From positions 1,674,001-1,738,000 of the forward strand of contig CP084619.1 of the NCBI GenBank assembly GCA_025917655.1: a stretch of 64,000 nucleotides of DNA, given 5' to 3'. Below, one piece after another: positions 36,306 to 48,685 of this stretch; the first letter of the stretch is position 1, and each line of letters opens with the position of its first letter. A program made the translations under genes and the position numbers. The DNA is from Chlorella sorokiniana. Taxonomy: Eukaryota > Chlorophyta > Trebouxiophyceae > Chlorellales > Chlorellaceae. The notes beneath the pieces are model-generated. The model had not been told where the DNA came from. It searched no databases and saw only the letters and a program-made list of their open reading frames with translations.

Positions 36306-39300
36306 CTAGTTCTGCATTTCCTGTTCTCCAGCCCCCACGCCTTCGTGCCCTGAGGAGGCCCCTTCATCGTCATCCCGCTCGCCATCAGACCCTCCGTCTG
36401 GCTCTGGCTGGCGGCCTATTAGTTGATGCCGCCTGGAGTCAAGGCGGTGTCCCGCTATCTCCACCTTCCGCGTCTGCGCAAGACAAGAAAGGTATGAAGC
36501 TGAGGCACGTCTCGGCACAGCAGGACGCGTTGCTGGGAACTTGAGATCGGACTGCCGCCCTGCCGGCTGCCCCACCTGCGAGCGGTACATCTCTGCAATC
36601 TGCGCCGCAGTCGTCGCATCCTCTGGCGCCTTGTCGTCCCCGCACGCGCCCCAGGAAGCGGGGGAAGCGCAGGCCCAGGCCGCGCTCCGCATGCACCCGC
36701 CCCGCCGCTGCCTTGTGCACCTGCCAGCAGGATCAGGCAGCACCCGGGTGAATTTGGCCAAGCAGCGCTTGCCTGGCTGTCATTGTGAAATACCGTGCCG
36801 TGTTGACACAAAGAGAACGACGCCAACAGGCTCTTTAAGGGCCAGCCAGACGCACCGGCGACAGCGACAGGTCGGCGCCGCGGATCTCCCACACCCTCGC
36901 GGCTCGAACCACAGGTCGGGCGCTCGCCTGCGGCGCACGCGGCCAACAAGGAGGGGAGCACATGTTGAGCCAGCCCGCGCTTCACGTGCTCAGCTATGCA
37001 GGGAAGCACTCATGCGCAGCGTGCTGAGCCGCGGCCTGCCAGCACCTGTGTTGAAGTAAGGCTTGGGGCCCGGGATGATGTGTTGGGAGAGCCTGCGCAG
37101 GGGCACAGACTGCAAGCTTGAGCCGTGCCGCAGCGCCAGCAGAGAGCACAGCGTGCCCCCCCCACCCCCACCCCCACCCCCACACACCCCCACACACACA
37201 CACGCACTCCATCACACACACACACACACGCACTCCATCACATGCACACACACACACACAATCACCCACACCTGTGCTTTGACTCGCGGTAGAAGGCGTC
37301 TGTGAAGCCGCTCATGACGCGGCACACGCTCTGCAGCTCCTCTGCCTCGGGGTCGTAGCAGGCCAGCAGGTATGGGGAGAACCAGCTGCGCACGGTGCCG
37401 GGGGGGTAGGTGGTGGGTGGGTGGGTGGGTGGCGGGGCAATGAGCAGGCAGGAAGGGCCGAGCACGCGTGGAGCGAGCAGAGAAAGAGAGGTGCCACCGA
37501 CCAGCAGCAGCCAGGCCACTCAGGTGCAAGTGGCAGCATGCTGCGACGAGGGCAAGGCAGTGCAGCTAGATCCGGGAGCGGCAGCTGGTGGGGGAAGGCG
37601 GCCGGGGGTGCTCACCCCGCCTTGCGGCCGTTGCCATACCAGGCGCCGATGACCGCCAGGTCCAGCGTGTCGTGCAGCCCCTCGCAGTAGTCCCTGCAGC
37701 AGCAGAGCCAGACATACGCGCTCATGGCTGCGGTTCGCTGGTGTTGGCGTAAGCACATACTGCGTACGGTGATTGAGGGCCGAAGGAATGACGGCATGCG
37801 CCCAGGCAGGCAACAGTTGCAACAATGATTGCTGAGGTGTGCAGTGGTGTCGCCACGCATGACCGCCAGCCACTGCTTGTTAAGGCGCGCACCTCTTGAT
37901 TTTCACCCAATGATCTGACCGCTTGCTGGGCTCGTAGGCTGTGGCCAGAGACTTGAGCATCAGCCCCTCTGCAACCATAGGCGGAGCGGGGGCGATGGGC
38001 AGAGAGGGGTTCAGCAAGGCTGTCGCATAAAGCGGCACAATAGAGCCATCGTCTCGAGGCAGCAGCGGCAAGCCGCGCGGCACACCCACCCGTGCCGGCG
38101 GCAAAGCCTCCAGCAGCGCCTGCTGCAGACGCTCCTCGGTGGCCTCCCCTCCTCCTCCTCCGCCGCCGGCCCTGCCGAGGCAGCCTGCTCCTCCGCCTCT
38201 GCCGCCCTGGCTGCCTCCTGCTGCTCCGGGCCGCCTCCCTCCGCCTGCTCGCTGGACACGCCCCGTCCCCCAACAGCCAGGGCGCCCTGCTGGCTGGGGC
38301 CCGGCCCAGCAGCCTGCTCCTGGTCGTCCGCTGCAGCGGGGCCAGCGGCAGGCGCGACGGCGCCGCTGCCCGGGAAACGCAGCGAGTGCGCCAGGGCGCA
38401 GCGCCCGGGGCGCATGTTGGGCAGCGCGGCGGCCAGCTGTCGGCGGCGCTGCTCCAGGGGCAGGTGCAGCAGGGAGGCTCCGTCGCGGAAGAGCAGGTCG
38501 AAGGCGAAGATGCAGACGTGCACTGCAGGGGGAGGGGGTTGCGGACGTGCTTGCAAGGCAGGTTGCCAGCAGGACAGAGAACAACAAACCTCCCGCTTCC
38601 GTCCTAATGGCCTGCACCCATTCGCACACGTGTCTCCCTGCCGGCTGGGCTGCGGTGAGGCCTGTGAGCGAGGTGGAGCCAAGCTGGCTGGTGCCTCCAG
38701 CCCCGCTCTCACCAGTCACATCATCCAGCCCCACATCCACCTTCTTCCGGGTGGCCAGCTCCTGGAAGGAGCGCAGCCTGCGGGGTGGCAGCCGCAAACT
38801 TTGTTATTGCGCGTGCGGAGCGTGGCGCCCCAGCGACGGATTAGAAAGGGATCTGCGGCGCGGCATGGCGGCCCCTGCGCAGCGCCCCCTGCCCCCACCT
38901 GCTGCCCGCCGAGCGGTCCACGGCAACCAGCTCCGCATCCACAATGGCTGAGCTGGCACCGCCTGCAGCAAAGCAGGAACCCTGTTGAACACGCATCTGG
39001 CCCCGTGCTGCGGCATCCATGGCAGGCAGGCGCTAGCAGCCTCACGACAAGCATCACACAGCAAGGCGGCATGCACGGAACATGTCACAGAGCTGAGCAC
39101 ACTAAGGGCAACGAGGTGAAGCTGGCAACCACAAACGCACCCTGCGCCGCCTCTTGGAGCTGCGCCGCCGCGTCAGGCCAGCGTGCCGTCTGGTCCTCGC
39201 AGTTGCGGGAGAAGATGCGCACGCCGCCGCCCCGTAGCAGGTGCATCTGGGCGCGCATGCCGTCGTACTTGTACTCGGCTGCGGCGGAACACCAGAGCGG

Positions 39301-42300
39301 GCCGGGGGGCTTGGTGCGGCGCTCACTCCAAGCGGGCAAGCAGGGGGTGCCAAAGGCTCCAGAAGAAAAGCGGGCCCAGCGTCCTTCCGGCGACTGAGCT
39401 TGCGTGAACTGGCCCCCTCCACCACCGCCCCCTCAGCCCCCCACCACCCCACCCACAGACAAGCATCAAACGCTTCCCCACCCAGGAAGGGCTCCCCCTT
39501 GAGCTGCTCCAACGCGTCGCCCAGCCCCTCGCTGATCCTGGCCAGCATGGGCTTGATGGGCATGCCTGCCAGGGGGCGCGTGGAGGGCGCAGGGCCAGCC
39601 AAGGTGAGAGGGAGCGACCTCGTGACCCAAATCGGAACTGTGGCTGACTTGCATTGCACCCCTTGCCAGCAGCTCACCCGGTGTGAGCGGGCAGCGCTGC
39701 TGCCACTCCTGCGGCGGATGCGCCAGCATGGTGTCGGCGAGCAGGCTCAGGTTGGGACACACATGGAAGGCGGCGGTGGCGGCGGCAGCCGCCATGTCCA
39801 GCCGGGCCTGCGGGCGGGCGGCCGGCGCGGCGTCAGTGCCGATCGGTTGTGCAAGCCAGATGCCGGGGGAGTAGGCTACGCGCGAACCAGGCAAGGAGGA
39901 GCAGGTGCGCGTGAAACCGCAGCTCCGGCAGGCGGGGTTGACAGTGCTGCCGCGCAGCCCTGGGCGCACCTTGCCCACGCGAGGCCCCTCCAGGTGCAGC
40001 ACCACTGCACGCGCCAGCGCCGGCACCACGGAGCGCCAGTTGGCCCCCACCCGCAGGTTGCGCACCAGCGTGCGAGCCAGGAAGCGCGGCTCGCACTCGC
40101 GGCACGCACGCAGCAGGCCCAGCACGGCGCCTGCCGCCGCTTGGTGGAGCCTGTGGTGGGGCGGGGCAGGCGGGGGTGAGCGGGTGGGTGGGCTGGCCGC
40201 CGGCCTCCGACACGTCAGGCACCCAAGAAATGAGGAGCAGGCAGGCGATGGCCGGTGACTGGCGAGAGCGTGCAGAGGCTGTGGCCCCAGCCCCAGGCCT
40301 CACCGTCGCCCTTCTCTGCGGCAATCTGCTGCAGCACAGCAAAAACGCCCGGCACGGTGAGGGTCGCGGGCGCTGCAGCACGCGCTGGTTCTGCTTGCAG
40401 GCCTGGAACACGTCGCCCACGTCGCCCAGGTCGCGGTACATGTCGCTGCGACGCCGGGGCAGGCGGTACGAGCGGGCACCACGTCAGCAAGGTGAGCCGT
40501 GGACGGGAACGAGGAAGAGAGGGCAACGAAGGATCCGCTGCAAGGGCCTTCACCCAGCCCCCTATCTCCCTCCTGCCGCACCCACTGCCCCCAGCTCACT
40601 GCAGGCGCGATCTGGACACGCCAGTGGCCTCCACGATGGCGGCGCTCATGATGCCGCCGCCCACCTGCGCCACAGGCAGCGAGAGGAGAGCTTGGGGAGG
40701 GGTCAGGCAACAGCAGCGTGGCACCGTGACCTCCCGACTCCCTGCTGCAGGCCAGGCAACTGGCCCCGTCCTGCAAGGCTCGCCTGCAGCTCGACCCCCT
40801 CGTAGTCGGGCGCAACGCGTCCGGTGGCCAGGTAGGCGGCAGGGACGAGGTCGTCCGGGCTCAGCGCCAGCACGGAGCGGAAGCAGTTGACCAGCACGTC
40901 TGAGGCAGGGGGCGGCGTGCGTGCGTGCGTGTGTGTGTGTGCGACCTGGCAACACCAGCGGGAGAGTTGCAGGGCAGGTGGGCATCCGGCCAGGGGGCAG
41001 AGCTGGAGGGGCTGGCAGCCCACCCGAGATGCGCAGCCGCTTCTTGGTGCCATGCATCAGATCAAAGGCGCGGGCTAGGTGGAGGTAAGGGGTGGGCTGT
41101 CCTGCAGAGGCGGGAACGAGCGGGGATACAGCCCTCAACTGCGATTTGTGCAGGCAGGGCCCCCCTCCCTCCTCAGGCTGCCCTGGTGCAAGCAGCTTGC
41201 ACAGGCGCGCCACCTTGGGCCTGCACGATGCGCTGCGCAGGCGGGCCGACGCACCCGGCTCCCAGCAGGCGTGGGCCACGGGGTCGTACTGCCCCAGAGG
41301 CAGCGCCAGCGCGTCCCTCGCCACGGACGCCTCTCGCGCGCTGCCGCCGCCGCCGCCGCCTCGGGGCATGAACAAGGCGCCGCCAGGGAGGGGGCGGGGG
41401 CAGCACCAGCCGGGGCTTGTCGCCCGCACCTGCCCGCCCGCCAGGTGGGTCTGACGGGTCTGCCGCTGCAGCAGGGGCGTCAGCTGCCAGGGGCACCTCC
41501 AAGGTGAGGGCCAGCTCGTCGCCCTCGGCTGCAGGCTCAGCTGCACGCATCTCGCCGCCAGCTGCCGGTGGTTGTGCGCTGCCATCTTCCCCACGCGCCT
41601 CCTCCTCGACTGCCCCTGCCTGCTGCTGCTGCTGCTGCTGCTGCTGCCCTGGCGCCGCCTTGGAACCGAAGAAAGCCGTGATGCTTTTCTGGCCAGGACT
41701 GGCCGCTGCAGCCGCCCTTCCCTTCTGCTTCTTGTTGCCGCCACCACCCTTGCCCTTGCCTTTCGCAGGCGGTGCCGGCAATGGGCGCTTGGTGCCCCTG
41801 GCCCGCGAGGATCCACCGCTCGGCTCGGCGCTCAAGCTGGGGCGAGGCCCCGCTCCTCCCGCAGCTGCCTTGCTGCTGTCGCCGGCAGCAGCATCCATAG
41901 GGTTTGCGGCTGAGACTGTAGCGGCTGCCGGACCAGGGATGCTGGCAGCGGCGGCCTGGCGGTCGCCGCCTGCTGCCTCCAGCTGCTGACCGGCGTGCGG
42001 TGCTGCCTCCTCTCCCAGCGCCGCCACCTGCTGCGGGCGCTGTGGATTCAAAGGCCCTCCTTGCCCTCTCCCACGCAGCAGCTGCTGGCCTGATTCAACT
42101 GAAGTATTGCGAGTCGGCGTGTCTGCCATGCCTGCTGCTGGAGCTGCTGTGCAGTCGGTGCCCAGCCCTTCCTCCTCCTCGTCCTCCTCTGCCGCCAGAT
42201 CAATCACGTCCACAACCTGCTCCCCATCACCCATCCCACCGTGCGTCTCCGGCGTGCCGCCCTCTTGCACCGCCTCTCGCCCGTTACCGGTGCCCTCGGC

Positions 42301-44885
42301 GGCGTCGGGGCCCACTTCCTCCCGCGTTGCCTCGGCGGCAGCAGCATCCAGCGCGCCGCCGCTGTCGTCACTGGACCGCCTCATGCCCGCCAGGAACCTG
42401 GCCTTGCTGGCGGTCTCATCCACTGCAGCGGAGGCCGAGGCAGAGATGATTCGATGGTGAACCCTGACAGGATTGACACACAGTAGCTCCAGACTGCAGC
42501 CTCAAGTATGCACGCTGCCTGGCGTCTGGCAACCTTGTGGACTCTGCTCCCACCACCCTCCCCACCCAACAGGCGGAAGTGTCGCTGCATCTTGGCCCGC
42601 TCCTTCTCCCCATCCTGCCCGTCCACGCCCACAGTGGGGATGACCTGCGGGTGGCAGCGGGGCCCGGCACATAAGGAGCAACCCCGTTTCAACTCGGCCA
42701 CTGCGCTGCCCGCACCCAGGTGGGCTGTGGGGATGGGTGGCTCGCTTTGCATCGCGCAGCAGGGGCGGTGGCAGGCTGCCACCTCTGCCCGCCACGCCTC
42801 TCTGCCCCCCACCTGGTGCGGGCGCAGGAAGCGCACGTAGTCGAGGAGCTCCGCGTAGGAGCTGTGCTCCGAATAAGGCACCAGGTGCACGCTGCACGCG
42901 CCCTTGCGGCGCACTGCGGGCGCCGGGGAAAACGGGAGGCCGGGTTTTGCATGCAGGCGTCGCATGCAGGCTTGATGGGTCGGTGGGGTCCGGGCGCGCA
43001 GCAACGGGCAGGCATGCAGTGGATCAGCGTGCAGCCCTTGGGGGCGGCCAGCAGTGAGCCCACCCGAGAAGGTCTCCCGCTTCATCTCGTACAGCCATCC
43101 CGTGGGCACAAAGCCAACCACCTGCACGCGCAGCACGGTTCAGGGCTTAGCGCTGAGCTCGGGGAGCTGGCAGGCGGCGGCAGCGGCAGGGGCATGCGCC
43201 ACTTATTGGCAGCCCCTCAGCAGCCTCTGCAGCCCCGCCTTCCCCCTCGCACCTCCTGTGCCCCAGCCTCCTGCCGCGCCGCCTCCAGGTTGACAAAGTT
43301 GGGGCGGAAGAAGGGCCAGGTGTCGCCGCAGAAGCCCCACTGCACCACGCGCACCGGGGTGGCGGCTGGGTCCGTGGTGAAGAGCCGGGAGGGGTCGTAG
43401 CCTGCAGGCGGCGGCGCAGCGGCAGCCGGGGATGACCACGCGGCCTGCAGGGCTGTGCTCGCGCGCCCATGCATGTGCAGGGAGGATAGCACCCGCGCTG
43501 CTCACTGCTGGCAGAAAGTGTGCGGCGCAAGCCTGCAGCCCCCCGGGCGCTGCCCACCCGGAAGGTCCAGCTGCTGCATGACGCCGTGCTTGCGGTCGGC
43601 CACATGCAGGCGCAGGCCGCAGCGGTCGTGCACGGCGGTCAGGATGCGCTCCTTGCCGATGCCATCTGCAGGGGGAGGCGCAGGTGTGGTGCGAGGTCCG
43701 GGTGGAGGAACTCCGAGGATTCAGGACCAATGAGGGCTGCACACACGGCGGGATTGGCCAGCTGGCAGCAGAGAAGGCTGAGCCAGCCAGCCAAGGCCGG
43801 GCACCGGCGCTCACATGTGCTGATCAGGTACAGGCGGCGGAAGGCTCCCGACTGCGTACCGCCGCACGCCTCGTCGTCACTTTCTGCCTGCCCTCGCTGC
43901 TGCTGACTCGCTCCCTTGTCCCCCTTCGCCGCCGCCTCATCCTCCTGCAGCATGCGCTGGATGGTGGCGGCCACGTACTCGATGCTTTCCTCCTGGGGCG
44001 GGAAGCAGTACCGCGGGTTGCAGTACGTAGTGTCCAGGAAGAGGGCGTGGCAACCCCTGCAGGCGCAGCGGGCAGGACCGCAGGGCTAAGCTGAGGAGGA
44101 ACTAGCTCGTCCCACACGCAGCAGCTGCAGGCACCGCCACGAATGGCTGGGGCCGCACACCCGCAAGCACGCAGGAGGGGTGCCAGGGCTGCAGCTGCCA
44201 CCTGAAGCGCTGGATGTGCGGGCTGTCCAGCAAGGCCGGGCAGAAGCGCATGTCGCCGGTGTGCACGTAGCGGCGGCCGTCGGGCAGGCGGAAGAGGAAC
44301 TGGACGGCGCCAGGGCAGTGGTTGGCGCTCACCAGCGTCACCTCCACGCCTGCGCAGGCAGGGCGGGGTGGAAAGCAGCGTCCAGAACCGGCACCGACCT
44401 GTGCGCATCCGTCAAACTGCTGTGCAAGCTTCAGGCAGCTTGTGGCGCTCTGCAAGACAGCCGATAGCCCCGCGGCCGGCTCTTCCCCACCCCCACCCTG
44501 GATGCTGGTGGGCTGGTCCAAAGGCAGCGCCGCCAGCCAGCAAGGCGACACGCCCAGCATGTGCGCCACCAAGCGGGCGGTGACGGCGCTGCAATAGATG
44601 GGTCCCCGGCTCCAGTCGTCACGCAGCCCGGTGTAATGGTCTGCATGGACGGTGGAGTGGGAGTCAAACACAAGCAGAAAGCAATTCTGCTCACTGCCAC
44701 CCATTGTGAGTCATCGCAGGTAGGCAGCCGGGCAAGCGATTCCCGGCCCCACCAGAGTGAGCGTGCGACAGGAAGAAGGCCTTGACCGAGGGGTGAGCTG
44801 CGTATCTAAAACCATCTACCAGGAAATTACAGCCCGGGATGAGCTTGTGTGAGGGTGGCGCAGGCACGCCGGAGGTCGCCGCCAT
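36306..44885 (-). CDS. LIG6: DNA ligase 6: SNM1-type nuclease fused to ATP-dependent DNA ligase
   Basis: Plant-lineage repair enzyme with two catalytic modules. The ATG at 44885 starts [14 protein letters not shown]. The metallo-beta-lactamase module shows SHAHSDHYTGL, the HxHxDH metal motif, split by an intron after HS, then [22 protein letters not shown] and [10 protein letters not shown]. The beta-CASP part shows [12 protein letters not shown] and YSEHSSY. A long Ala-rich disordered linker (about 42420-41400) contains QKSITAFF, a PIP-box-like motif (41668-41691), and Q9. The ligase module has [29 protein letters not shown], motif [11 protein letters not shown] (adenylated Lys codon 39268-39270), motif [13 protein letters not shown], motif IV EGLMLKS, motif V WVKIKR, and the OB-fold tail [10 protein letters not shown] and [11 protein letters not shown]. 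It ends [12 protein letters not shown], stop 36306-36308. Single-base deletions in C or G runs occur near 36890-36925, at 41390-41400 and near 36640. I read these as assembly errors, not decay. Confidence 0.93.
37156..37264. repeat. Compound (CA)n / CCCCCA microsatellite in a LIG6 intron
   Basis: On the LIG6 sense strand this is GT-rich then G-rich and begins about eight bases after the 5' splice site at about 37271. It includes two copies of the ACTCCATCACA spacer between CA runs. Confidence 0.85.
41620..41646 (-). repeat. CAG repeat coding Q9 in LIG6
   Basis: Nine CAG codons on the minus strand, in frame with the LIG6 linker about 20 bases after the PIP-box-like motif. Coding microsatellite in a disordered region. 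Confidence 0.85.
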
Positions 44886-45397
44886 TGCAGGCAGGCGCCG
44901 CCAGCCCTCCGAGGGTCTGCCAGAAGCCTGCTGTGTCAGTCAGGTGCCGTGTAGAGCAACGTTTACAACATTATATCGTTCGTCACTGCTTCAAGGAGGC
45001 TGGATTGGGGCGAAACACAAAGGCCGGAGAACACAAGCAGCAAAAATATTGCCGGTCGCGTTTACGGCTTGGACATCATTTAACAGCACCCGCAGTGCTA
45101 CCTATGTGAATGTTACGCAGCGTGTCGACATGCCGAGGTGCGGAAGGCTCAGCCGTGCTCGCCTGCTGTGCGTGAGTTGCTCGACCTGCTTGCAGCATAT
45201 TGAGGGCCTGTGAGGGCTGTGTGCCATCGACCGCCATGATAGTGCGTTTACAAAAACTGCGCATGCCAAACTCGGGCGGGTCCACAGTGTGTTGTCCGAT
45301 CACAAACTTCGCTGTGCCGCCCTTCCCCCTTGGCAGCCTTGGCACATGCCCATCAAGCCCAGCGTACGTGATCACTTGAGCGGAAGAGGCGTCTGAG
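44886..45397. promoter_or_regulatory. Divergent promoter region of LIG6 and the antiporter
   Basis: 512 bases separate the LIG6 ATG (minus) from the antiporter ATG (plus). The stretch is clearly AT-richer than the genes (for example around 44960-45100). I found no E2F-like site or clear TATA box. Both genes must start within or near this interval, so it is a probable bidirectional promoter. Confidence 0.55.
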
Positions 45398-48326
45398 ATG
45401 CTGCCGGAGCTGCTTGCTGGCGTCACCGCCGTTCTGGTGTTGGCGCTTGCAGCGCCGGTGTGGCACCTTGCAGGGAGGGCCGCCCAGCGGCTACATATGC
45501 CTGCCATCACCGGCATGATGTTGGTGAGTGATTTTTATTTTAGAATGAGGATAGCAGCAACCTGTTCCCAGCTGCCAGCCTCACCTTCAAGTTGTGCACC
45601 TGCCGCCGCGTTGCACGTCCGTACGGCAGGCTGGCGTGGCTACCGGCCCACAGGCTCTGGGGCTGCTCACCCCGGCCAGCCTGGCAAGGCTGGGCCCCGT
45701 ACAACATCTCTGCCTGTCGCTGATCGCACTGTCGGCGGGCGCCGAGCTGCACCTGCCGGAGCTGCGGCGGCTGCACAAGCAGGTGGCCTGCCTCACCGCA
45801 GCCATCACCGCCAGCTCCTGGCTGCTCGTCTACGCCTGGTGAGCCAGCTGCTTGCCCGCCCTGCGCCCTATGACCGCAGCCACCCCGCCCGGCGACAAGT
45901 GGCAGCAACTCGCCAAAGCCAGCCGCCCACAACCCCCCCCCCCCGCCCTGGGCCTCCCGCGATTGCAGCATGCGCCTGCTGGCGAGCAGCCTCCCCTTCA
46001 TGCTGCCGCTGGCACGCGGCGACGTGGCCGCGGTGTGCACGCTGGCCGCCACGCTGGCGGTGGCGCGCTCGCCCGCTTCGGCGGTGAGCCTGGCCCCTGT
46101 GGCCGGGACGGCTGCGCCGTGCAACTGCCGCGGGGCTGACAGGCCTGGCTGGCCAGCCTGTGCCTAGGTGTGTTCAGGCGGCGCGGCTGGTGCTTTTGTT
46201 CACCTCCGCGGCCCGCATGCAGAGCCGAGCTGATCCCCTTGGCCCGACTGCCTGTGCCCCTGCCTGCCTTCAGATTGCTGTGCTGAAGGAGGTGGATGGC
46301 AGGGGCCCGTACTGCTCCCTGGTCATGGCGGTGGTGGTGGTGAAGGACGTGGTGCTGTTCGCCGCCTTTGCAGTCAACGTGGAGCTGTACAAGGCGGTAC
46401 GCGTGTACCGCATCGCTACGCTGCCCCCGCGCTCGGCCTGTGGGCCAGCGGCACCTCATGCTGCCGCCCAGTGCCGCCCCTGCCACGCCTGCCGCAGGTG
46501 GGTGGCTCTGCGGGGCGGCGGCCCCGCTGGCGCTCCTGCTGGGGCCGCTGGCCGCCATCGTCTCGTCAGGCGGGTGCTGGCCTGCTGCCGCCGCCGCCGC
46601 TCACCACCTCCTCCTCAGCTGCTGAGCCGTGGGTGCGAGGCTGCCAGCCATCCAGGCTGCAGGCCTTCCATCCTGCCGACTGTGCCTGCTTGCATGCGCC
46701 CCACATCATGCAGTGGCGCTGGGCTGTGGCGCGGGCTACCTGCTGTCCCGCCTCCTGCGCATGCGCCACAGCAGCATCGTCAGCATCGCCGCCGCGGTGG
46801 CGCCGCCGGCGAGCGAGGGGCACGCCCACGGCGGCGGCGGTCCGCACGGCGCGGCGGCGCTGCGCCTGCTGCGCCACCCGCGGCGGCGCGGCTGCGCCCG
46901 CCCTGCCGCTGCTGCTGTCGGGGCTTGCCTTTGGCCTGGCTGAGCTGGGGGCGCTGAGCCCCTGCTGGCCTGCGTGGCGGCAGGCCTGTTTGCTGCCAAC
47001 TGGCGGTGAGCCCGGGGGCGAGGGGGCGCGGCCTTTCACCCGTGTCGCAGCCGCTGCCACCCCTTGCGCTGTTGGGCTGGCGCAATTGGCATGCTTCCTC
47101 GAGCGCCCGCGTCACGAGTGCGCCTGCGTGACATGCCCTGCGTTGTCTCTCCTGCGCGCGCTGCAGCGGCGAGTCGCAGCAGGGGCGGGACGCCGCTGAG
47201 CAGCTGTCTGCCGACGTCGCCCGCCTGGCGCCGCCCATCAACTCGGCCTTCTTCGGCCTGGTGGGGGCGTCCCTCAAGCTGGCGGGTGCGCGCGGCGCGC
47301 CGGCCCCCGCACCTGCCCACCCAGCTGGCAGTTGATCCTCAAAAGCCGACTGACGAGCGCGGCTCCACCGCCGGCCCCTGCTCCCTGCCGTTGGCAGAGG
47401 GGTCGGCACTGCGACTGCGCTGAGTCGGGGCTGCGTGCCCGCTTTGCGTGCTGCCCTCATTTCACAGGCGGTACGCTGCTCCCCCTGCTTGCTTGCCTGC
47501 AGCCGTGCGGGACACGCTGTGGGCCGCCGCCATCCTGTACTGCGTGCGCCTCGCCGCCATCTGGCTGGGGTGCTGGGCTGGGGCGGAGGTGGGGGCACCC
47601 CGCCAGACGTCGCTCGCCGCCTGTGGATGGGCATGGTGACGCAGGTGGGGGTGCGGCACGCGGGGCGGCGCTGCCACGCCGGGCCTGCTGTGCCCCGCGC
47701 TGCCCTGCATAGCTTTCGGCTGTGGCCAGCGGAGCTGCGTCCAGTGCCGGTGCTGGCTGGGTTCCGCAGACGTGTTGCCTTCCAAGCTGCCCCCCGGGTC
47801 TGCAGGCGGGCATTGCTCTGGGCCTGGCGCAGGCGGTGGCGGCGCGCTTCCCAGGCTGGGGCCCCGACTTTGCGGCGCTCATGGCGGGGGCGGTGGTGAT
47901 GAACCTGCTGTCGGGGCCGCTCCTGTTCAAGGTGCGGGGGCGGGCCCCTTCTTGGGCGGCACCGTGGCCCGAGGATGCCGCCGCCAGAGGCTCTCTGTTG
48001 CTCAGCTGCTGTCCGGCTGGCAGCTGGCGGCGGAGCGCGCAGCAGCAATTGGACCTGCGCGATATGATCATGCCCTTCCGAGCGTCGTCTCGCTGCAGGC
48101 AGCAGTGGTGGCGGCTGGCGAGGCCCGCGCGGCGGCTTCTCCGGTGCTGCCAGTGGAGCTGCCCTACCGCGGCGGGAGAAAAGAGAGCGGGGCCGAGGGC
48201 GGCAAAATGCGACGCAGCAGCAGCGCGGGTGTGGCGGGCGCAGGCCGCTTGTTGACGCACCTGCCCACGATACCCATCCTTGAGCAGCTGGGGCCATCTG
48301 AGCGGCCCTCCACAACCCGGGTGTGA
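45398..48326 (+). CDS. Monovalent cation/proton antiporter (CPA superfamily)
   Basis: Polytopic membrane transporter of the Na+(K+)/H+ exchanger fold. The ATG at 45398 starts MLPELLAGVTAVLVLALAAP; exon 1 ends at a GTGAGT donor after AITGMML. Later exons give LCLSLIALSAGAELHLPELR, a helix ending ASSWLLVYAW, then LAATLAVARSPASA, VLKEVDGRGPYCSLVMAVVV followed by KDVVLFAAFAVNVEL, a His-rich loop (SEGHAHGGGGPHG), INSAFFGLVGASLKLA, TLWAAAILYCVRLAAIWLG, and VTQAGIALGLAQAVAARFPG with AALMAGAVVMNLLSGPLL. The GRGPYCSLVMAVVVVKD region, with its Lys-Asp, is characteristic of this exchanger group in algae and bacteria. The soluble C-tail ends PSERPSTTRV, stop 48324-48326. The ion and membrane cannot be read from sequence. 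It is divergent from LIG6. Confidence 0.82.
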
Positions 48327-48685
48327 GGGCAGGGCTTGATAAGGGGAGAGGACGAGGCACGCATGCATGCCCAAGACCTCAAACGCGCGGTTTTGTAGAT
48401 TTCTGAAGGACGCATTACATGATGACAGTGCACTGCTGCTGCGACGCCTAGCACAGGCATCAGCAAATGCTGGCCGCATTGACTGTCACGCCAGCTGGCT
48501 GACTCTGCACAGCTGCGGCTGACTCAGCTGGCAGCAGGAGAAGCTGCACCCATGTCGGTCAACTAGATTACATTGTGTTACAACCGTTACATTGCATTAT
48601 CGCAAATCAAATTTTAGATACCGCCCGAGTCCAGAACAACCTCGCAGTCGCACCTGCCGCTGAACATTTTTGGGGGCCCGGAAGC
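48327..48685. other. Intergenic: antiporter 3' flank and PMP3 promoter
   Basis: About 360 AT-richer bases. Repeated TTACA words (about 48559-48592) and a G5 run near the PMP3 start are the only notable features. No coding sequence supported. Confidence 0.5.

Noticed and set aside
37156-37264. CRISPR-like or satellite array
   Set aside because: The repeats are simple CA and CCCCCA runs with no uniform repeat-spacer structure, inside a spliced nuclear gene.
30952-44885. Calling citrate synthase, MIF and LIG6 pseudogenes because of frame breaks
   Set aside because: All catalytic motifs and splice sites are kept, the breaks are single bases in G/C runs, and the same pattern hits almost every gene in the window. 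Sequence error explains this better than parallel decay.
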